Source: Nocardioides malaquae (GTDB taxonomy: Bacteria; Actinomycetota; Actinomycetes; Propionibacteriales; Nocardioidaceae). Taken from it: a stretch of 64,000 nucleotides of DNA. The notes under the pieces were generated by a model. The model searched no databases. It worked only from the letters and a program-made list of their open reading frames with translations, and had not been told where the DNA came from. The stretch lies in assembly GCF_015070385.1 (NCBI RefSeq), contig NZ_JADCSA010000003.1:1-64000 (forward strand), written 5' to 3'. Of the stretch, positions 1 through 7,953 are shown piece after piece (the stretch's first letter is position 1; each line of letters opens with the position of its first letter). Made by a program: the position numbers and the translations under genes.

Positions 1-411
1 GCACTGAAGACCGGTCTCGGGGTCGCGTCGCTGGACAACGGCACCCCCGGTGACGGGTTCGACACCCTCACCGCCGCCCAGGCCCGGCGCCTGGCGTGCA
101 ACGCCCGGATCATCCCCGCCGTGCTCGGCACCCACTCCGAGATCCTCGACCTCGGCCGCGGCGCCCGGCTGTTCACCAAAGCCCAACGTCGGGCCCTGTT
201 GCTACGGGACAAGACATGCCGCGCCGAAGGATGCACGATCCCCGGCACCTGGACCGAAGCCCACCACCTCATCCCGTGGTCACACGGCGGCGCGACCGAT
301 CTCGACAACGCACTGTTGCTCTGCTCACGGCACCACCACCGAGCCCACGACGACACCTACGACATGACCCGACTCGCCTCCGGCGACTACCGCTTCCACC
401 GACGGAGGTAG
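1..411 (+). CDS. HNH endonuclease, DUF222/13E12-type, 5'-truncated
   Basis: The reading frame is open from the first base of the window to the TAG at 409-411, so the N-terminal part lies outside. The visible 136 residues are the C-terminal HNH nuclease domain: a zinc-type Cys pair (CRAEGC), then TEAHHLIPWSHGG with the catalytic His region, the Asn of DLDNALLLCSRHHH and a closing His cluster. In this family an N-terminal DUF222 region precedes the HNH domain, and multiple copies per genome are common in Nocardioidaceae and mycobacteria (13E12 repeat family). The biological substrate is unknown. Some copies behave like selfish or repeated elements; no flanking repeat is visible here. Confidence 0.85.
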   Translation, partial: ALKTGLGVASLDNGTPGDGFDTLTAAQARRLACNARIIPAVLGTHSEILDLGRGARLFTKAQRRALLLRDKTCRAEGCTIPGTWTEAHHLIPWSHGGATDLDNALLLCSRHHHRAHDDTYDMTRLASGDYRFHRRR

Positions 412-441
412 GCATGCCGACGCCGAGACACCGTTACACAG

Positions 442-477
442 GGCTGGCGGTTCGTTCAGAGCTGGCGGATCACCCTC
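442..477. repeat. 18-bp tandem duplication over a stop codon
   Basis: Two 18-bp units (442-459 and 460-477) share the core GCTGGCGG and the trailing TTCAG-type end. The unit derives from the RQL-stop end of the acetyltransferase gene that terminates at 456 on the minus strand. The same 18-bp unit is expanded further behind the paralogous gene at 1063-1134. Confidence 0.6.
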
Positions 478-1022
478 GCCGGGTTGCCCACGGCCAGCAC
501 GTTCGCGGGCAGGTCACTGGCGACCACTGCACCTGCGCCGACGACGGTGTTCTCCCCGATGGTGACGCCGGGACACACGATCACGCCTCCCCCGAGCCAG
601 ACGTTGTCGCCGATCGTGATGGGTGCGCCGCCTTCCCACTTCGCGCGCCGTCGTTCGGCGTCCAACGGATGGGTCGGGGTGAGAAGTTGGACGTTGGGGC
701 CGATCTGCACGTCGGAACCAATCGTGATGGGCGCGATGTCCAACGCGACGAGGCCGAAGTTCACGAAGGTGCGGTCACCGATCGAGATGTGGGTGCCCAG
801 GTCGACCCGCATCGGCGGACGGATCACGACGCCCTCCCCCACCGATCCCAGCATGCTGACCAGCAACGCGTGCCGGGCCGCCGGATCACCGGAGGGCGAG
901 GAGTTGTAGCCGGAGGCCTTGGCGGCGGCGGTGTCGGTCAGCTGGTCGACGAGTTCGTCCGCGACGTACTCCTCACCGGCGAGAAGGCGGTCGAGCATGG
1001 GCGACGTCGCGGTGGAGTCCAT
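456..1022 (-). CDS. Maltose/galactoside O-acetyltransferase family protein
   Basis: Cytosolic left-handed beta-helix acetyltransferase of 188 residues, predicted to transfer acetyl from acetyl-CoA to a sugar or related small molecule. An N-terminal maltose-acetyltransferase (Mac) segment (about residues 8-60) is followed by hexapeptide repeats (IGDRTF, IGSDVQIGPNVQL, IGDNVWLGGGVIV, IGENTVVGAGAVV). The THPLDAERR segment carries the expected catalytic His. The length matches Maa/LacA/NodL proteins. A paralog lies directly upstream (1113-1700), so the pair arose by tandem duplication. The true substrate cannot be told from sequence. Confidence 0.88.
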   Translation of the reverse strand: MDSTATSPMLDRLLAGEEYVADELVDQLTDTAAAKASGYNSSPSGDPAARHALLVSMLGSVGEGVVIRPPMRVDLGTHISIGDRTFVNFGLVALDIAPITIGSDVQIGPNVQLLTPTHPLDAERRRAKWEGGAPITIGDNVWLGGGVIVCPGVTIGENTVVGAGAVVASDLPANVLAVGNPARVIRQL

Positions 1023-1062
1023 GTCGCCACGCTAACGGCCGCGACCCACCCGGAGTCCTGGG

Positions 1063-1134
1063 CGCTGACGGATCACTCAGTGCGGGCGGATCAGTCAGAG
1101 CGGGCGGACGACTCAGAGCTGGCGGATCACCTTG
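1063..1134. repeat. 18-bp tandem repeat, about four units, over a stop codon
   Basis: Units at 1063-1080, 1081-1098, 1099-1116 and 1117-1134 share a consensus close to AGCGGGCGGATCACTCAG. The last unit is the native 3' end of the 1113-1700 gene (Arg-Gln-Leu-stop on the minus strand). Because 18 is divisible by three, each unit adds another in-frame stop codon behind the gene. Confidence 0.7.
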
Positions 1135-1700
1135 GCCGGGTTGCCCACGGTGAGCACGCCCTCCGGCACGTCGGTAGCGACCACGGAGCCGGCGCCGACC
1201 ACCGATCCGGAGCCGACGGTGACGCCCGGGCAGATGATCACGCCGGGGCCCAGCACCACGTCGTCGCCGATTGTGATCGGGGCCGCGCCCTCCCACCGCT
1301 CCCGGCGCTTCTCCACGTCGAGGGGGTGCACGGCCGTGACGAGCTGGACGTTGGGACCGACCTGGACCCGGGCACCGATCCGGATCGGTGCCCGGTCCGC
1401 TGCCACGAGGTTGGCGTGCACCACGGTGCCTGCGCCCAGGTGCAGGTTGCTGCCCAGGTCGACGTGGAGGGGCGCACGCACCTCCACGCCCTCACCCAGG
1501 GTGCCGACGAGGTCGGCCAGGAGCGCACGGCGCGCCTCCTCGTCCTCCACGGGGCTCGCGTTGAAGCGCGCGGCGCGTTGCTGCCCCCGCGCGAGGGCGG
1601 CACGCACGGTGCCGTCGACGACGTAGGGCTGACCGGCGACCATCCGGTCACGCATCGTGGGGATCAGGGGACGGGTCCGGGAGTCAGGCACGAGCCTCAC
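1113..1700 (-). CDS. Maltose O-acetyltransferase family protein (second paralog)
   Basis: This 195-residue hexapeptide-repeat acetyltransferase is clearly related to the 456-1022 product (shared WEGAAPITIGDDV-type and VGNPAKVIRQL endings). It has the Mac domain at the N-terminus (MVAGQPYVVDGTVRAAL), the parallel beta-helix repeats and the conserved HPLDVEKR His segment. The GTG start overlaps the stop codon of the upstream deaminase gene by 4 bp (GTGA), so translational coupling is expected. An in-frame ATG 16 codons in is a possible alternative start. The substrate is unknown. Confidence 0.87.
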   Translation of the reverse strand: MRLVPDSRTRPLIPTMRDRMVAGQPYVVDGTVRAALARGQQRAARFNASPVEDEEARRALLADLVGTLGEGVEVRAPLHVDLGSNLHLGAGTVVHANLVAADRAPIRIGARVQVGPNVQLVTAVHPLDVEKRRERWEGAAPITIGDDVVLGPGVIICPGVTVGSGSVVGAGSVVATDVPEGVLTVGNPAKVIRQL

Positions 1701-2758
1701 TCTGCCCGGTCGGTCGCGGCGGTCGCCGTCCAGGCCTCCACCTCGGCGCGCAAGTCACGCTTCAGCGCGTCGGGCGCGAAGGAGGCGTCGACCGCGGCCA
1801 GGGCCAGGTCGGCCACACCCCGCTCGTCCAGCCCGAGCAGGTCCGCGGCGATCTCGTACTCGGCGTTGAGCGTGGTGCCGAACATGGGCGGGTCGTCGGA
1901 GTTGATCGTGACCACCACCGCCGCGTCACGGAAGGTCGCGAGAGGGTGCTCGGCCAGGGACCCCACCGCACGGGTCGCGACGTTCGACGACGGACAGACC
2001 TCCAGCGGGATGCCTCGCTCCGCCAGGTGGGTCAGCAGCTCCGGGTCCTGCGCCGCGGTGGTGCCGTGGCCGATCCGTTCGGCGCCCAGGAGGTCCAGGG
2101 CGTCCCACACGGTCTGCGGCCCCGTCGTCTCCCCGGCGTGGGGCACCGAACGCAGGCCGGCTGCGCGCGCGGCGTCGAAGTGGGGCTGGAACTGCGGGCG
2201 GGGCACCCCTACCTCAGGACCGCCCAACCCGAAGCCGACCAGTCCCTCGGGGGCGTGGTCGAGGGCGAAGCGCAGAGTCTCCTCCGCAGCGGGCAGGCCG
2301 GACTCCCCCGGGATGTCGTAGATCCACTGCAGGGTGATGCCGAAGTCCCTCTGCGCGGCGACGCGGGCGTCCTCGATGGCCTCGGTGTAGGCCTCGATCG
2401 CCATCCCCCGCCCGGGGTCGTGCGGCAGCACCGAGGTGTAGGGCGTGCAGGTCAGCTCGGCGTAGCGCACCTGCTGCCCCACGGCGAGCTCGCGCGCGAC
2501 CTCGTAGGTGAGCAGACGGATGTCCTCCGGCTCCTTCAGCAGGTCGACCACCGCCAGGTAGACCTCGATGAAGTGCGCGAAGTCGCGGAACTCGTAGAAG
2601 CGCCGCAACTCCTCCGGATCGCTCGGCACGTTGCCCGGGTGCCGAGCCGCGAGCTCGGCAACGATCCGCTCCGAGGCCGAGCCGACGTGGTGCACGTGCA
2701 GCTCGGCCTTGGGCAGCCCGGCGATGAAGTCGCCCAGCCGGCGGTCGGGGTGGTCCAT
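1697..2758 (-). CDS. add: Adenosine deaminase family protein
   Basis: Zinc-dependent amidohydrolase-fold deaminase of 353 residues, expected to convert an aminopurine (adenosine or a relative) to the keto form. Visible motifs are the HxH metal site in KAELHVHHVGS, the PHAGE segment with His and catalytic Glu, RIGHGT with the catalytic His, CPSSN, and the SDDPPMF metal Asp pair. ATG at 2758 was chosen over an upstream GTG (2773) because GAGGAG lies 7 nt before it. Some actinobacterial members of this subgroup (HVHHVGS and SDDPPMF signatures) deaminate aminodeoxyfutalosine or adenine instead, so the substrate is open. It is coupled to the acetyltransferase downstream. Confidence 0.85.
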   Translation of the reverse strand: MDHPDRRLGDFIAGLPKAELHVHHVGSASERIVAELAARHPGNVPSDPEELRRFYEFRDFAHFIEVYLAVVDLLKEPEDIRLLTYEVARELAVGQQVRYAELTCTPYTSVLPHDPGRGMAIEAYTEAIEDARVAAQRDFGITLQWIYDIPGESGLPAAEETLRFALDHAPEGLVGFGLGGPEVGVPRPQFQPHFDAARAAGLRSVPHAGETTGPQTVWDALDLLGAERIGHGTTAAQDPELLTHLAERGIPLEVCPSSNVATRAVGSLAEHPLATFRDAAVVVTINSDDPPMFGTTLNAEYEIAADLLGLDERGVADLALAAVDASFAPDALKRDLRAEVEAWTATAATDRAE

Positions 2759-2770
2759 CCGTGTGCTCCT

Positions 2771-2807
2771 CACCTGAAGGCTGTCACCTGAAGGCTGTCA
2801 TCTGAAG
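2771..2807. repeat. 14-bp direct tandem repeat at a gene junction
   Basis: CACCTGAAGGCTGT occurs at 2771-2784 and 2785-2798 and starts a third, imperfect copy (CATCTGAAG) at 2799. It lies between the small membrane protein gene (stop at 2798-2800, minus strand) and add, and includes that stop. The unit is not a multiple of three. Confidence 0.8.
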
Positions 2808-3052
2808 TACAGCGCCACGGCGAACGGGATCGCCGCGACCAGCAGCCACGGTGTCAGCACACGCAACTCGTTGAGCACCCGCACCCCGATGATCGAGAGC
2901 AGGGAGACGATGGTGGAGATCGTCGTCAGGACCCAGAAGGCGTCGGGACGCCCCAGGGTGACGGCCAGGATCAGCAGCCCGCCCACGAAGTGCAACGCCG
3001 TGGTGAGCACCAGCGCGGAGACGATCCACCGCTGCACCCGCACGACGTGCAT
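2798..3052 (-). CDS. Small membrane protein, unknown function
   Basis: This 84-residue protein has three predicted hydrophobic helices (about residues 8-30, 38-58 and 66-83) and no recognisable catalytic motif. Its ATG overlaps the stop of the DsbA-like gene (ATGA, 3052), which makes it the next gene in the mauE-dsbA transcript. A role linked to that redox pair is possible but unsupported. I do not recognise the family with confidence. Confidence 0.7.
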   Translation of the reverse strand: MHVVRVQRWIVSALVLTTALHFVGGLLILAVTLGRPDAFWVLTTISTIVSLLSIIGVRVLNELRVLTPWLLVAAIPFAVALYFR

Positions 3053-3861
3053 CAGTCGTCACTCTCCTCGGGCAGCGCCTGGCTCAGCTCGGCGATGCGG
3101 GCCGCGGCGGCGTCCGGCTCGAGCTGCTCGTCGTCGATGAAGATCGTCGGCGTGCCCCTCAGGCCCCGCTTCTCCGACTCCTGGGTCGCTCGCTTGAGCC
3201 ACTCCACGTAGGAGCCATCCTCGACCGCCTCGCGGATCTCCGACTCCTCCGCCCCGGACTCGACGGCCAGGTCGATCAGCCAGTCGTTGTCGGGGTAGCC
3301 GCCCTGACCCTCGCTGGGCTGCTGGGCGAAGAGGTTGCGGTTGTACTCGGCGGCGACCTCCGGCCCGGCCGTGTCGAGCACCGCGGCGACGGCGTTGCCG
3401 GCCCGCTCGGAGTAGTCGCCGTAACGGTCCAGGATGACCACCGGGTAGTACGTGACACGCGCCGCACCGGCCTCGGCCAGGGCGACCAGCGACGGGTCGA
3501 CGGCTGCCTCGAAGCTCGCGCAGGCCGGGCAGAGGTAGTCGGCGTAGATGTCGATCTGGGTCTCGGCGTCGTCCTCCCCGATGGAGAAGCCGTAGGTGTC
3601 CGTGGCGTTGGCGGGCTCGAGCGCCGGCGCGGAGGTGCGGTTGACCTGGAAGAGGACGCCACCCACGATCAGCGCGAGCACGGCGGCGACGACGCCTCCG
3701 ACGATCAGGCGTTCCCGGCGCTTGCGACGGGCGGCCTCTGCCTTCGCGGCCGCGGCCTGACGGGCCGCCTTCTCCCGTCGGGCCTCGCGCTTGGCCTCCG
3801 TGCTCGCCTTCTGCTCAGCCCGGCTGCCCGGCATGTTCTTCTTGGGGGCGTTCTTCGCCAT
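3052..3861 (-). CDS. DsbA-family membrane-anchored thioredoxin-fold protein
   Basis: This 269-residue protein starts with a Lys/Arg/Ala-rich cytosolic segment, has one transmembrane helix (about 52-72) and an extracytoplasmic thioredoxin fold. The active site CPAC is at about 111-114 and the cis-proline loop GTPTIF lies near the C-terminus, as in DsbA/DsbG-like oxidoreductases. The GGAAAGGAAC stretch before ATG 3861 supports the start. The first 47 bp overlap the upstream mauE-like gene. In actinobacteria such MauE-DsbA neighbours are thought to move electrons or form disulfides at the membrane; the client protein is unknown. Confidence 0.88.
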   Translation of the reverse strand: MAKNAPKKNMPGSRAEQKASTEAKREARREKAARQAAAAKAEAARRKRRERLIVGGVVAAVLALIVGGVLFQVNRTSAPALEPANATDTYGFSIGEDDAETQIDIYADYLCPACASFEAAVDPSLVALAEAGAARVTYYPVVILDRYGDYSERAGNAVAAVLDTAGPEVAAEYNRNLFAQQPSEGQGGYPDNDWLIDLAVESGAEESEIREAVEDGSYVEWLKRATQESEKRGLRGTPTIFIDDEQLEPDAAAARIAELSQALPEESDD

Positions 3862-4366
3862 CCTCGTTCCTTTCCGGTGCCCGCTCGGACGAGCGGAAGA
3901 GCAGGTTGTCCACGGCCAGCCGGGTCCGCGGTCGCCAGACCAGCCAGGCCGACGCCAGCAGGAGCCCCACGTCGCGCGCGATCTCCTTGGGGTAGTCCTC
4001 CATGGCGCCCTCCTTGGCGCCTCCCCCGCCGAAGCAGCCGCAGTCGATCTCGATGCCGCGCATCCAGACCGAGGCGATGCCGACGATGAAGACCGCGAAG
4101 AGCACCGCGGAGGCCAGGCCGGCCCATCGCGTGAGCACGCCGAGGATGAGCATCACGCCGACGACGACCTCGACGATCGGCAGCAGGTGGCCGACCAGCG
4201 GGACGACCGCCTCAGGCAGGGCCTGGTAGGCGCGGACGGCGCTGATGCTCTCGTAGGGATCGGGCAGCTTGATGGCGCCGGCGACCACCCACACACCGCC
4301 CGTCACCAGACGGGCGAGGGTTCCGATCCAGGGGAGTGCCCCCTGCGGCGCGCGGGACGGTTGCAC
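3815..4366 (-). CDS. MauE/DoxX-family redox membrane protein
   Basis: Membrane protein with four predicted helices and the conserved CGCFG motif (IDCGCFGGGG) after the third helix, which is diagnostic of the MauE family (methylamine-utilisation accessory proteins and VKOR/DsbB-like relatives). It probably supplies or recycles redox equivalents for the thioredoxin-fold protein encoded immediately downstream, whose gene overlaps its charged C-terminal tail by 47 bp. GTG 4366 is chosen because TAGGGT lies 7 nt upstream, predicting a leaderless message; GTG 4375 would sit inside the -10 hexamer. Confidence 0.8.
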   Translation of the reverse strand: MQPSRAPQGALPWIGTLARLVTGGVWVVAGAIKLPDPYESISAVRAYQALPEAVVPLVGHLLPIVEVVVGVMLILGVLTRWAGLASAVLFAVFIVGIASVWMRGIEIDCGCFGGGGAKEGAMEDYPKEIARDVGLLLASAWLVWRPRTRLAVDNLLFRSSERAPERNEDGEERPQEEHAGQPG

Positions 4367-4373
4367 GTTCCCC

Positions 4374-4379
4374 ACCCTA
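4374..4379 (-). promoter_or_regulatory. -10 hexamer of a predicted leaderless promoter (mauE-like)
   Basis: TAGGGT on the minus strand, 7 nt before GTG 4366. No Shine-Dalgarno sequence is present. Confidence 0.5.
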
Positions 4380-4464
4380 GGGCAGCAAGGGTCGGCACCA
4401 CCGGGGTCTGCCCACGTACGTCACGCACCTCACACCGGCGGCCGGTGACGTCGGCGGCGGCGAG

Positions 4465-4470
4465 TAGTGT
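4465..4470 (+). promoter_or_regulatory. -10 hexamer of a predicted leaderless promoter (orn)
   Basis: TAGTGT lies 8 nt before GTG 4479, so transcription would start at or next to the start codon. Confidence 0.5.
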
Positions 4471-4478
4471 GATTGCCC

Positions 4479-5117
4479 GTGAACGACCGACTGGTGTGGA
4501 TCGACTGCGAGATGACCGGCCTCGACCTCGAGAACGACGCCCTGATCGAGGTGGCGGCCCTCGTGACGGACTTCGAGCTCAACGTGCTCGGCGAGGGGGT
4601 CGACGTCATCATCAAGCCCCCTGCGGAGGCTCTCGACCAGATGATCGACTTCGTGCGGACCATGCACGAGACCTCGGGGCTCCTCGAGCAGCTCGAGTCC
4701 GGCACCACGATGGCCGACGCCGAGGCGCAGGTGCTGGCGTACGTCCGTGAGCACTGCCCCGACGGCAGCCGACCGCCGCTCGCCGGCAACACGATCGGCA
4801 CCGACCGCGCCTTCCTCGCGCGTGACATGCCCGCTCTCGAAGGCCACCTGCACTACCGCAACATCGACGTCTCCTCGATCAAGGAGCTGTCGAAGCGCTG
4901 GTTCCCCCGCGCCTACTTCCAGGCGCCGGAGAAGCGCGGCAACCACCGGGCGCTCGCCGACATCCAGGAGAGCATCGAGGAGCTGCGCTACTACCGGGAA
5001 GCGGTCTTCGTCGCTCCCCCCGGTCCGGACTCCGCGACCGCGAAGGAGATCGCGCACCGGCACGCCGGCGCGCTGACCGGGCTCGCGTCACCCCCCGATT
5101 CCGCGTCGCGCGCCTGA
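4479..5117 (+). CDS. orn: Oligoribonuclease
   Basis: DEDDh 3'-to-5' exoribonuclease that degrades 2-5-nt RNA fragments and pGpG in the cytosol. The N-terminus [18 protein letters not shown] carries the first Asp/Glu pair, [15 protein letters not shown] the second Asp region, and [18 protein letters not shown] the final HxxxxD of the DEDDh set. The length (212 residues) is slightly above the E. coli enzyme because of a C-terminal tail. GTG 4479 is preferred over TTG 4473 because it begins the conserved [10 protein letters not shown] and fits the leaderless promoter. It stands alone, divergent from the mauE-like gene. Confidence 0.95.
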   Translation: MNDRLVWIDCEMTGLDLENDALIEVAALVTDFELNVLGEGVDVIIKPPAEALDQMIDFVRTMHETSGLLEQLESGTTMADAEAQVLAYVREHCPDGSRPPLAGNTIGTDRAFLARDMPALEGHLHYRNIDVSSIKELSKRWFPRAYFQAPEKRGNHRALADIQESIEELRYYREAVFVAPPGPDSATAKEIAHRHAGALTGLASPPDSASRA

Positions 5118-5159
5118 GTCCTCTATGCTTCTCAGCGACTTGTCCAACAGGTCGCCATG

Positions 5160-5235
5160 GTGGGTGTAGCTCAGCTGGTAGAGCGTCGCGTTGTGGTCGC
5201 GGATGTCGCGGGTTCGAGCCCCGTCACTCACCCCA
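5160..5235 (+). tRNA. tRNA-His (GTG), CCA encoded
   Basis: The acceptor arms GTGGGTG (5160-5166) and CACTCAC (5225-5231) pair with one G-U. The anticodon loop is TTGTGGT with anticodon GTG. The T-arm GGTTCGAGCCC is standard. The base before the acceptor (5159) is G and the discriminator is C, giving the genome-encoded G-1:C73 pair typical of tRNA-His. CCA is encoded at 5233-5235. A TATGCT -10-like element at 5124-5129 may drive it. Confidence 0.95.
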
Positions 5236-5237
5236 GT

Positions 5238-5276
5238 CAGCAGGAGCCCCCGGTCGATGACCGGGGGCTCCTGCTG
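5238..5276. terminator. Long perfect hairpin terminator, bidirectional
   Basis: An 18-bp perfect stem (5238-5255 with 5259-5276) closes a GAT loop. There is no T-run. It lies between tRNA-His and the end of the convergent histidine kinase gene, so it can stop both transcripts. Confidence 0.8.
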
Positions 5277-5289
5277 GCGTCGGGGGTGC

Positions 5290-7389
5290 TCACCCCGTGG
5301 GGCGCGGCGCCTCCTGCGGGGCGGCGAGCTCGACCAGGGGGACGCCGGCCTGCTCCACCACCGCCAGAGAGCTCTCCAGCGGGAGCCTGATCTCGAAGGT
5401 GGTGCCGGCGTCGACCGTCGAGTCGACCCCGATGCTGCCGCCGTGGGAGTGAACTACGGCGCTCGCGATGGAGAGCCCGAGCCCGCTTCCCTGGGTGGCG
5501 CGTTCGCGGGCCGCGTTGGCCCGGAAGAAGCGCTCGAAGAGACCGCCGACCTCCTCGGGCGGGATGCCGATCCCGGTGTCGGCGACCGTCAGCACCGCGT
5601 CACGGTCGTCGACGACGAGGTCGACCGTGATGCGTCCGGGCACGTCGGTGAACTTGACCGCGTTGTCCAGCAGGTTGAGCACGACCCGGGTCAACCGGTC
5701 GGCGTCACCGATGATCCGCACAGGTTGCTCCGGGAGGGCAGTGCGCACCTCGAGGCCACTGTCGGCCAGCGGAGGCGTGACCCGCGCCAAGGCATCCCCG
5801 ACGACGTCACGCAGGTCGAGGCGGCCGGCGTCCACGGCCAGCGCATCGCCCTGGATCTGGGAGAGCACCAGGAGGTCGTCGATCAGGGCGAGCAGGCGAC
5901 GGGAGTTGCCCCGCACCCGCGCCAACGCCCGGAGCTGGTCACTCTCGAGAGGACCGAACCCGCCCTCCTCGAGCACCTCCAGGTAGCCGAGGATCGCGGT
6001 GATCGGGGTCCTGAGCTCGTGGCTCACCCCGGAGACCAGGGCGTCCTTGACGTGGTCGATCTCCTTGAGGTTCTCGACCGCGACCCGTTCGGCGGCCAAC
6101 GCCTCCTCGAGGGCGAGCTCACGCTTCACCCGGTCGGTGACGTCCTCGGCCGTGCTGACGTAGCCCACCAGCTTGCCGTCGGCCCGGCGGATGGCGGTGA
6201 TGGAGAACTGCAGCGTGAGCGGTGAACCGTCCTTGTGCAGGAACTCCACGTCGACACTCTCGGCATGACCCGTGGCCAGCTCGTGGGCGACCGCCGCGAA
6301 GGCAGCTCTCGTGCCCAGCATGTCGGCCAGACGGACGATCTCGGCGACGCTGATGAGCTGGCTGGGCGAGCGTCCGTGCAGCTCGGCGGCCGAGTAGCCG
6401 AAGAGCTCCTCGGCTCCCGGGTTGAAGAGGTCGATGTGTCCCCGGGCGTCGGTGCCGATGATCGCCACCGCTGCACTGGAGACCAGCTGGCGCACCCGGG
6501 CCTGCTCCTGGCGCGCCAACCAGGACTGGCGCCGCTGGACGCCCACTGCCAGGGAGAAGGGGATCGTGGTCAGGGCACATGCGGCGACGAAGAGCGCCAA
6601 CGCCATCGTGGTCAGCTCCGCCCGGGCCAACGACATGGAGGCGTCGACGGCGAAGGGCCCCAGGCCGCGCACCGTCATCGTGTGGGCGATGGTGGCCACG
6701 ACGAGCAGCTGCACCAACGTCTCGCGCATCGGTGCGCGCAGCGCCGACCACCCCAGGAAGGGGATGACGCAGAAGAGGATGCCGGGCCCCAGGTCCAGCG
6801 GCAGGAAGGCGAAGACCGTGAAGGTCACGGTGCACCACCACTGGATCACCCGCTCGGTGAGCGGCGCGACGCCGGGGAAACGGGGCCGCCCCATGAAGTG
6901 CGGCAGCAGCACCATGTAGGTGGCGAAGTGGGCCAGGCCCACGCCGCCCACCGCGATCCACCACTGCACGTGGTCGGTGAGCACGGCCACCACGCCGGTC
7001 ATTCCCGCGGCCAGGGCGGCACCCACGAAGGAGTGGGAGACGAAGCGGCGCAGGTCGTCCTCGGTCAGCAGCACAGCGCGACGGCGAGCCCCCTGCCCCA
7101 CGCCGTGGGCGACGTACGCCGATCCGACGGCAGCCGCGAGAGCCCATCCGAGGGCGACCACGAAGGGACGGTCGTGCACGAGGTACTGCGCCGTGGTCAC
7201 TGCGACGGTGCCCACGAAGAAGTAGCCGCGGGCCCACCGCGGCACGAAGAGCCAGGCACCGGCGAGCAGACCCACCGGAAACGCCTCGGTCACCAGCAGC
7301 GGCGTGGGCTGCACGTGCACCAGGTAGACGGAGATGACCACGGTGCACAGCACCAGCAGGGCGAAGGCAAGACGCGGCCGTGCCGTCAT
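5290..7389 (-). CDS. Membrane sensor histidine kinase with PAS domain
   Basis: A 699-residue kinase: about eight predicted membrane helices in residues 1-285 (MASE1-like sensor region), a PAS domain (about 300-425, VAIIGTDARGHIDLFNPGAEELFGY region), a HisKA dimerisation helix with the phospho-acceptor His in SHELRTP (about 457), and a HATPase_c domain with the N box NLLDNAVKF, DTGIGI and GSGLGLS. ATG 7389 is chosen because AGGGAGGGG precedes it; an in-frame ATG at 7449 lacks this. No response regulator gene adjoins it, so it is an orphan kinase. It is paralogous to the kinase at 7954-9600. Confidence 0.92.
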   Translation of the reverse strand: MTARPRLAFALLVLCTVVISVYLVHVQPTPLLVTEAFPVGLLAGAWLFVPRWARGYFFVGTVAVTTAQYLVHDRPFVVALGWALAAAVGSAYVAHGVGQGARRRAVLLTEDDLRRFVSHSFVGAALAAGMTGVVAVLTDHVQWWIAVGGVGLAHFATYMVLLPHFMGRPRFPGVAPLTERVIQWWCTVTFTVFAFLPLDLGPGILFCVIPFLGWSALRAPMRETLVQLLVVATIAHTMTVRGLGPFAVDASMSLARAELTTMALALFVAACALTTIPFSLAVGVQRRQSWLARQEQARVRQLVSSAAVAIIGTDARGHIDLFNPGAEELFGYSAAELHGRSPSQLISVAEIVRLADMLGTRAAFAAVAHELATGHAESVDVEFLHKDGSPLTLQFSITAIRRADGKLVGYVSTAEDVTDRVKRELALEEALAAERVAVENLKEIDHVKDALVSGVSHELRTPITAILGYLEVLEEGGFGPLESDQLRALARVRGNSRRLLALIDDLLVLSQIQGDALAVDAGRLDLRDVVGDALARVTPPLADSGLEVRTALPEQPVRIIGDADRLTRVVLNLLDNAVKFTDVPGRITVDLVVDDRDAVLTVADTGIGIPPEEVGGLFERFFRANAARERATQGSGLGLSIASAVVHSHGGSIGVDSTVDAGTTFEIRLPLESSLAVVEQAGVPLVELAAPQEAPRPTG

Positions 7390-7601
7390 CGCGCCACCCC
7401 TCCCTGGGTCTCCCGGTGGTGAGCCCCTCCGACCTGCCACCTCGGTCATTGTGCGTCGGCGCCGGGGCGCTCCGGGGTCAACTGACCCAGGCGCGGCCGA
7501 CCGACGGAGCAGATGACCCGAAGTGACTAGCCCCGGATCGACGATGGGTTGACTCCCGCGACCGGCCGGCCGGCCGACTGACCGACCGGGCGGGCCCGAT
7601 T

Positions 7602-7630
7602 TTGGTGGCCAGATCCCCCGGTGCTAATCT
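7602..7630 (+). promoter_or_regulatory. Predicted tRNA-Lys promoter
   Basis: TTGGTG (7602-7607) and TAATCT (7625-7630) are 17 bp apart and end 32 bp before the mature tRNA-Lys. This matches vegetative -35/-10 geometry. Confidence 0.5.
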
Positions 7631-7662
7631 TTCTTCTCGTTGCCCGGCAGGCCGGGCGACGG

Positions 7663-7735
<73 letters not shown>

Positions 7736-7740
7736 CAGCA

Positions 7741-7773
7741 CAGAAGGCCCGACCTCACCGGTCGGGCCTTCTG
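7741..7773 (+). terminator. Hairpin terminator after tRNA-Lys
   Basis: A 14-bp perfect stem (CAGAAGGCCCGACC with its complement at 7760-7773) has a 5-nt loop and is followed by CTTTGTT. Confidence 0.85.
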
Positions 7774-7953
7774 CTTTGTTCCACGCAGGAAGGCTCGCTG
7801 TCCCATGCCCTGTCTCACGCCCCGCGGCCGTGCGTGTTCCACGCCACGTCGCCAGTGACAGTCGCCCCGTTCGCCCACATGACGTCGCCGTTTCGGGCCA
7901 CAATGGCCGTCGCGTCCGGGTCTCGGACGCCGACCAGTCAGGGAGGAAGTCGG

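Noticed and set aside
96-2321. A 741-residue plus-strand open frame
   Set aside because: It runs antisense through both acetyltransferase genes and add; composition is shadow-like and no domain is visible.
7390-7662. Riboswitch or small RNA upstream of the kinase
   Set aside because: No conserved riboswitch core or terminator-antiterminator pair could be recognised; only a promoter for tRNA-Lys is apparent.
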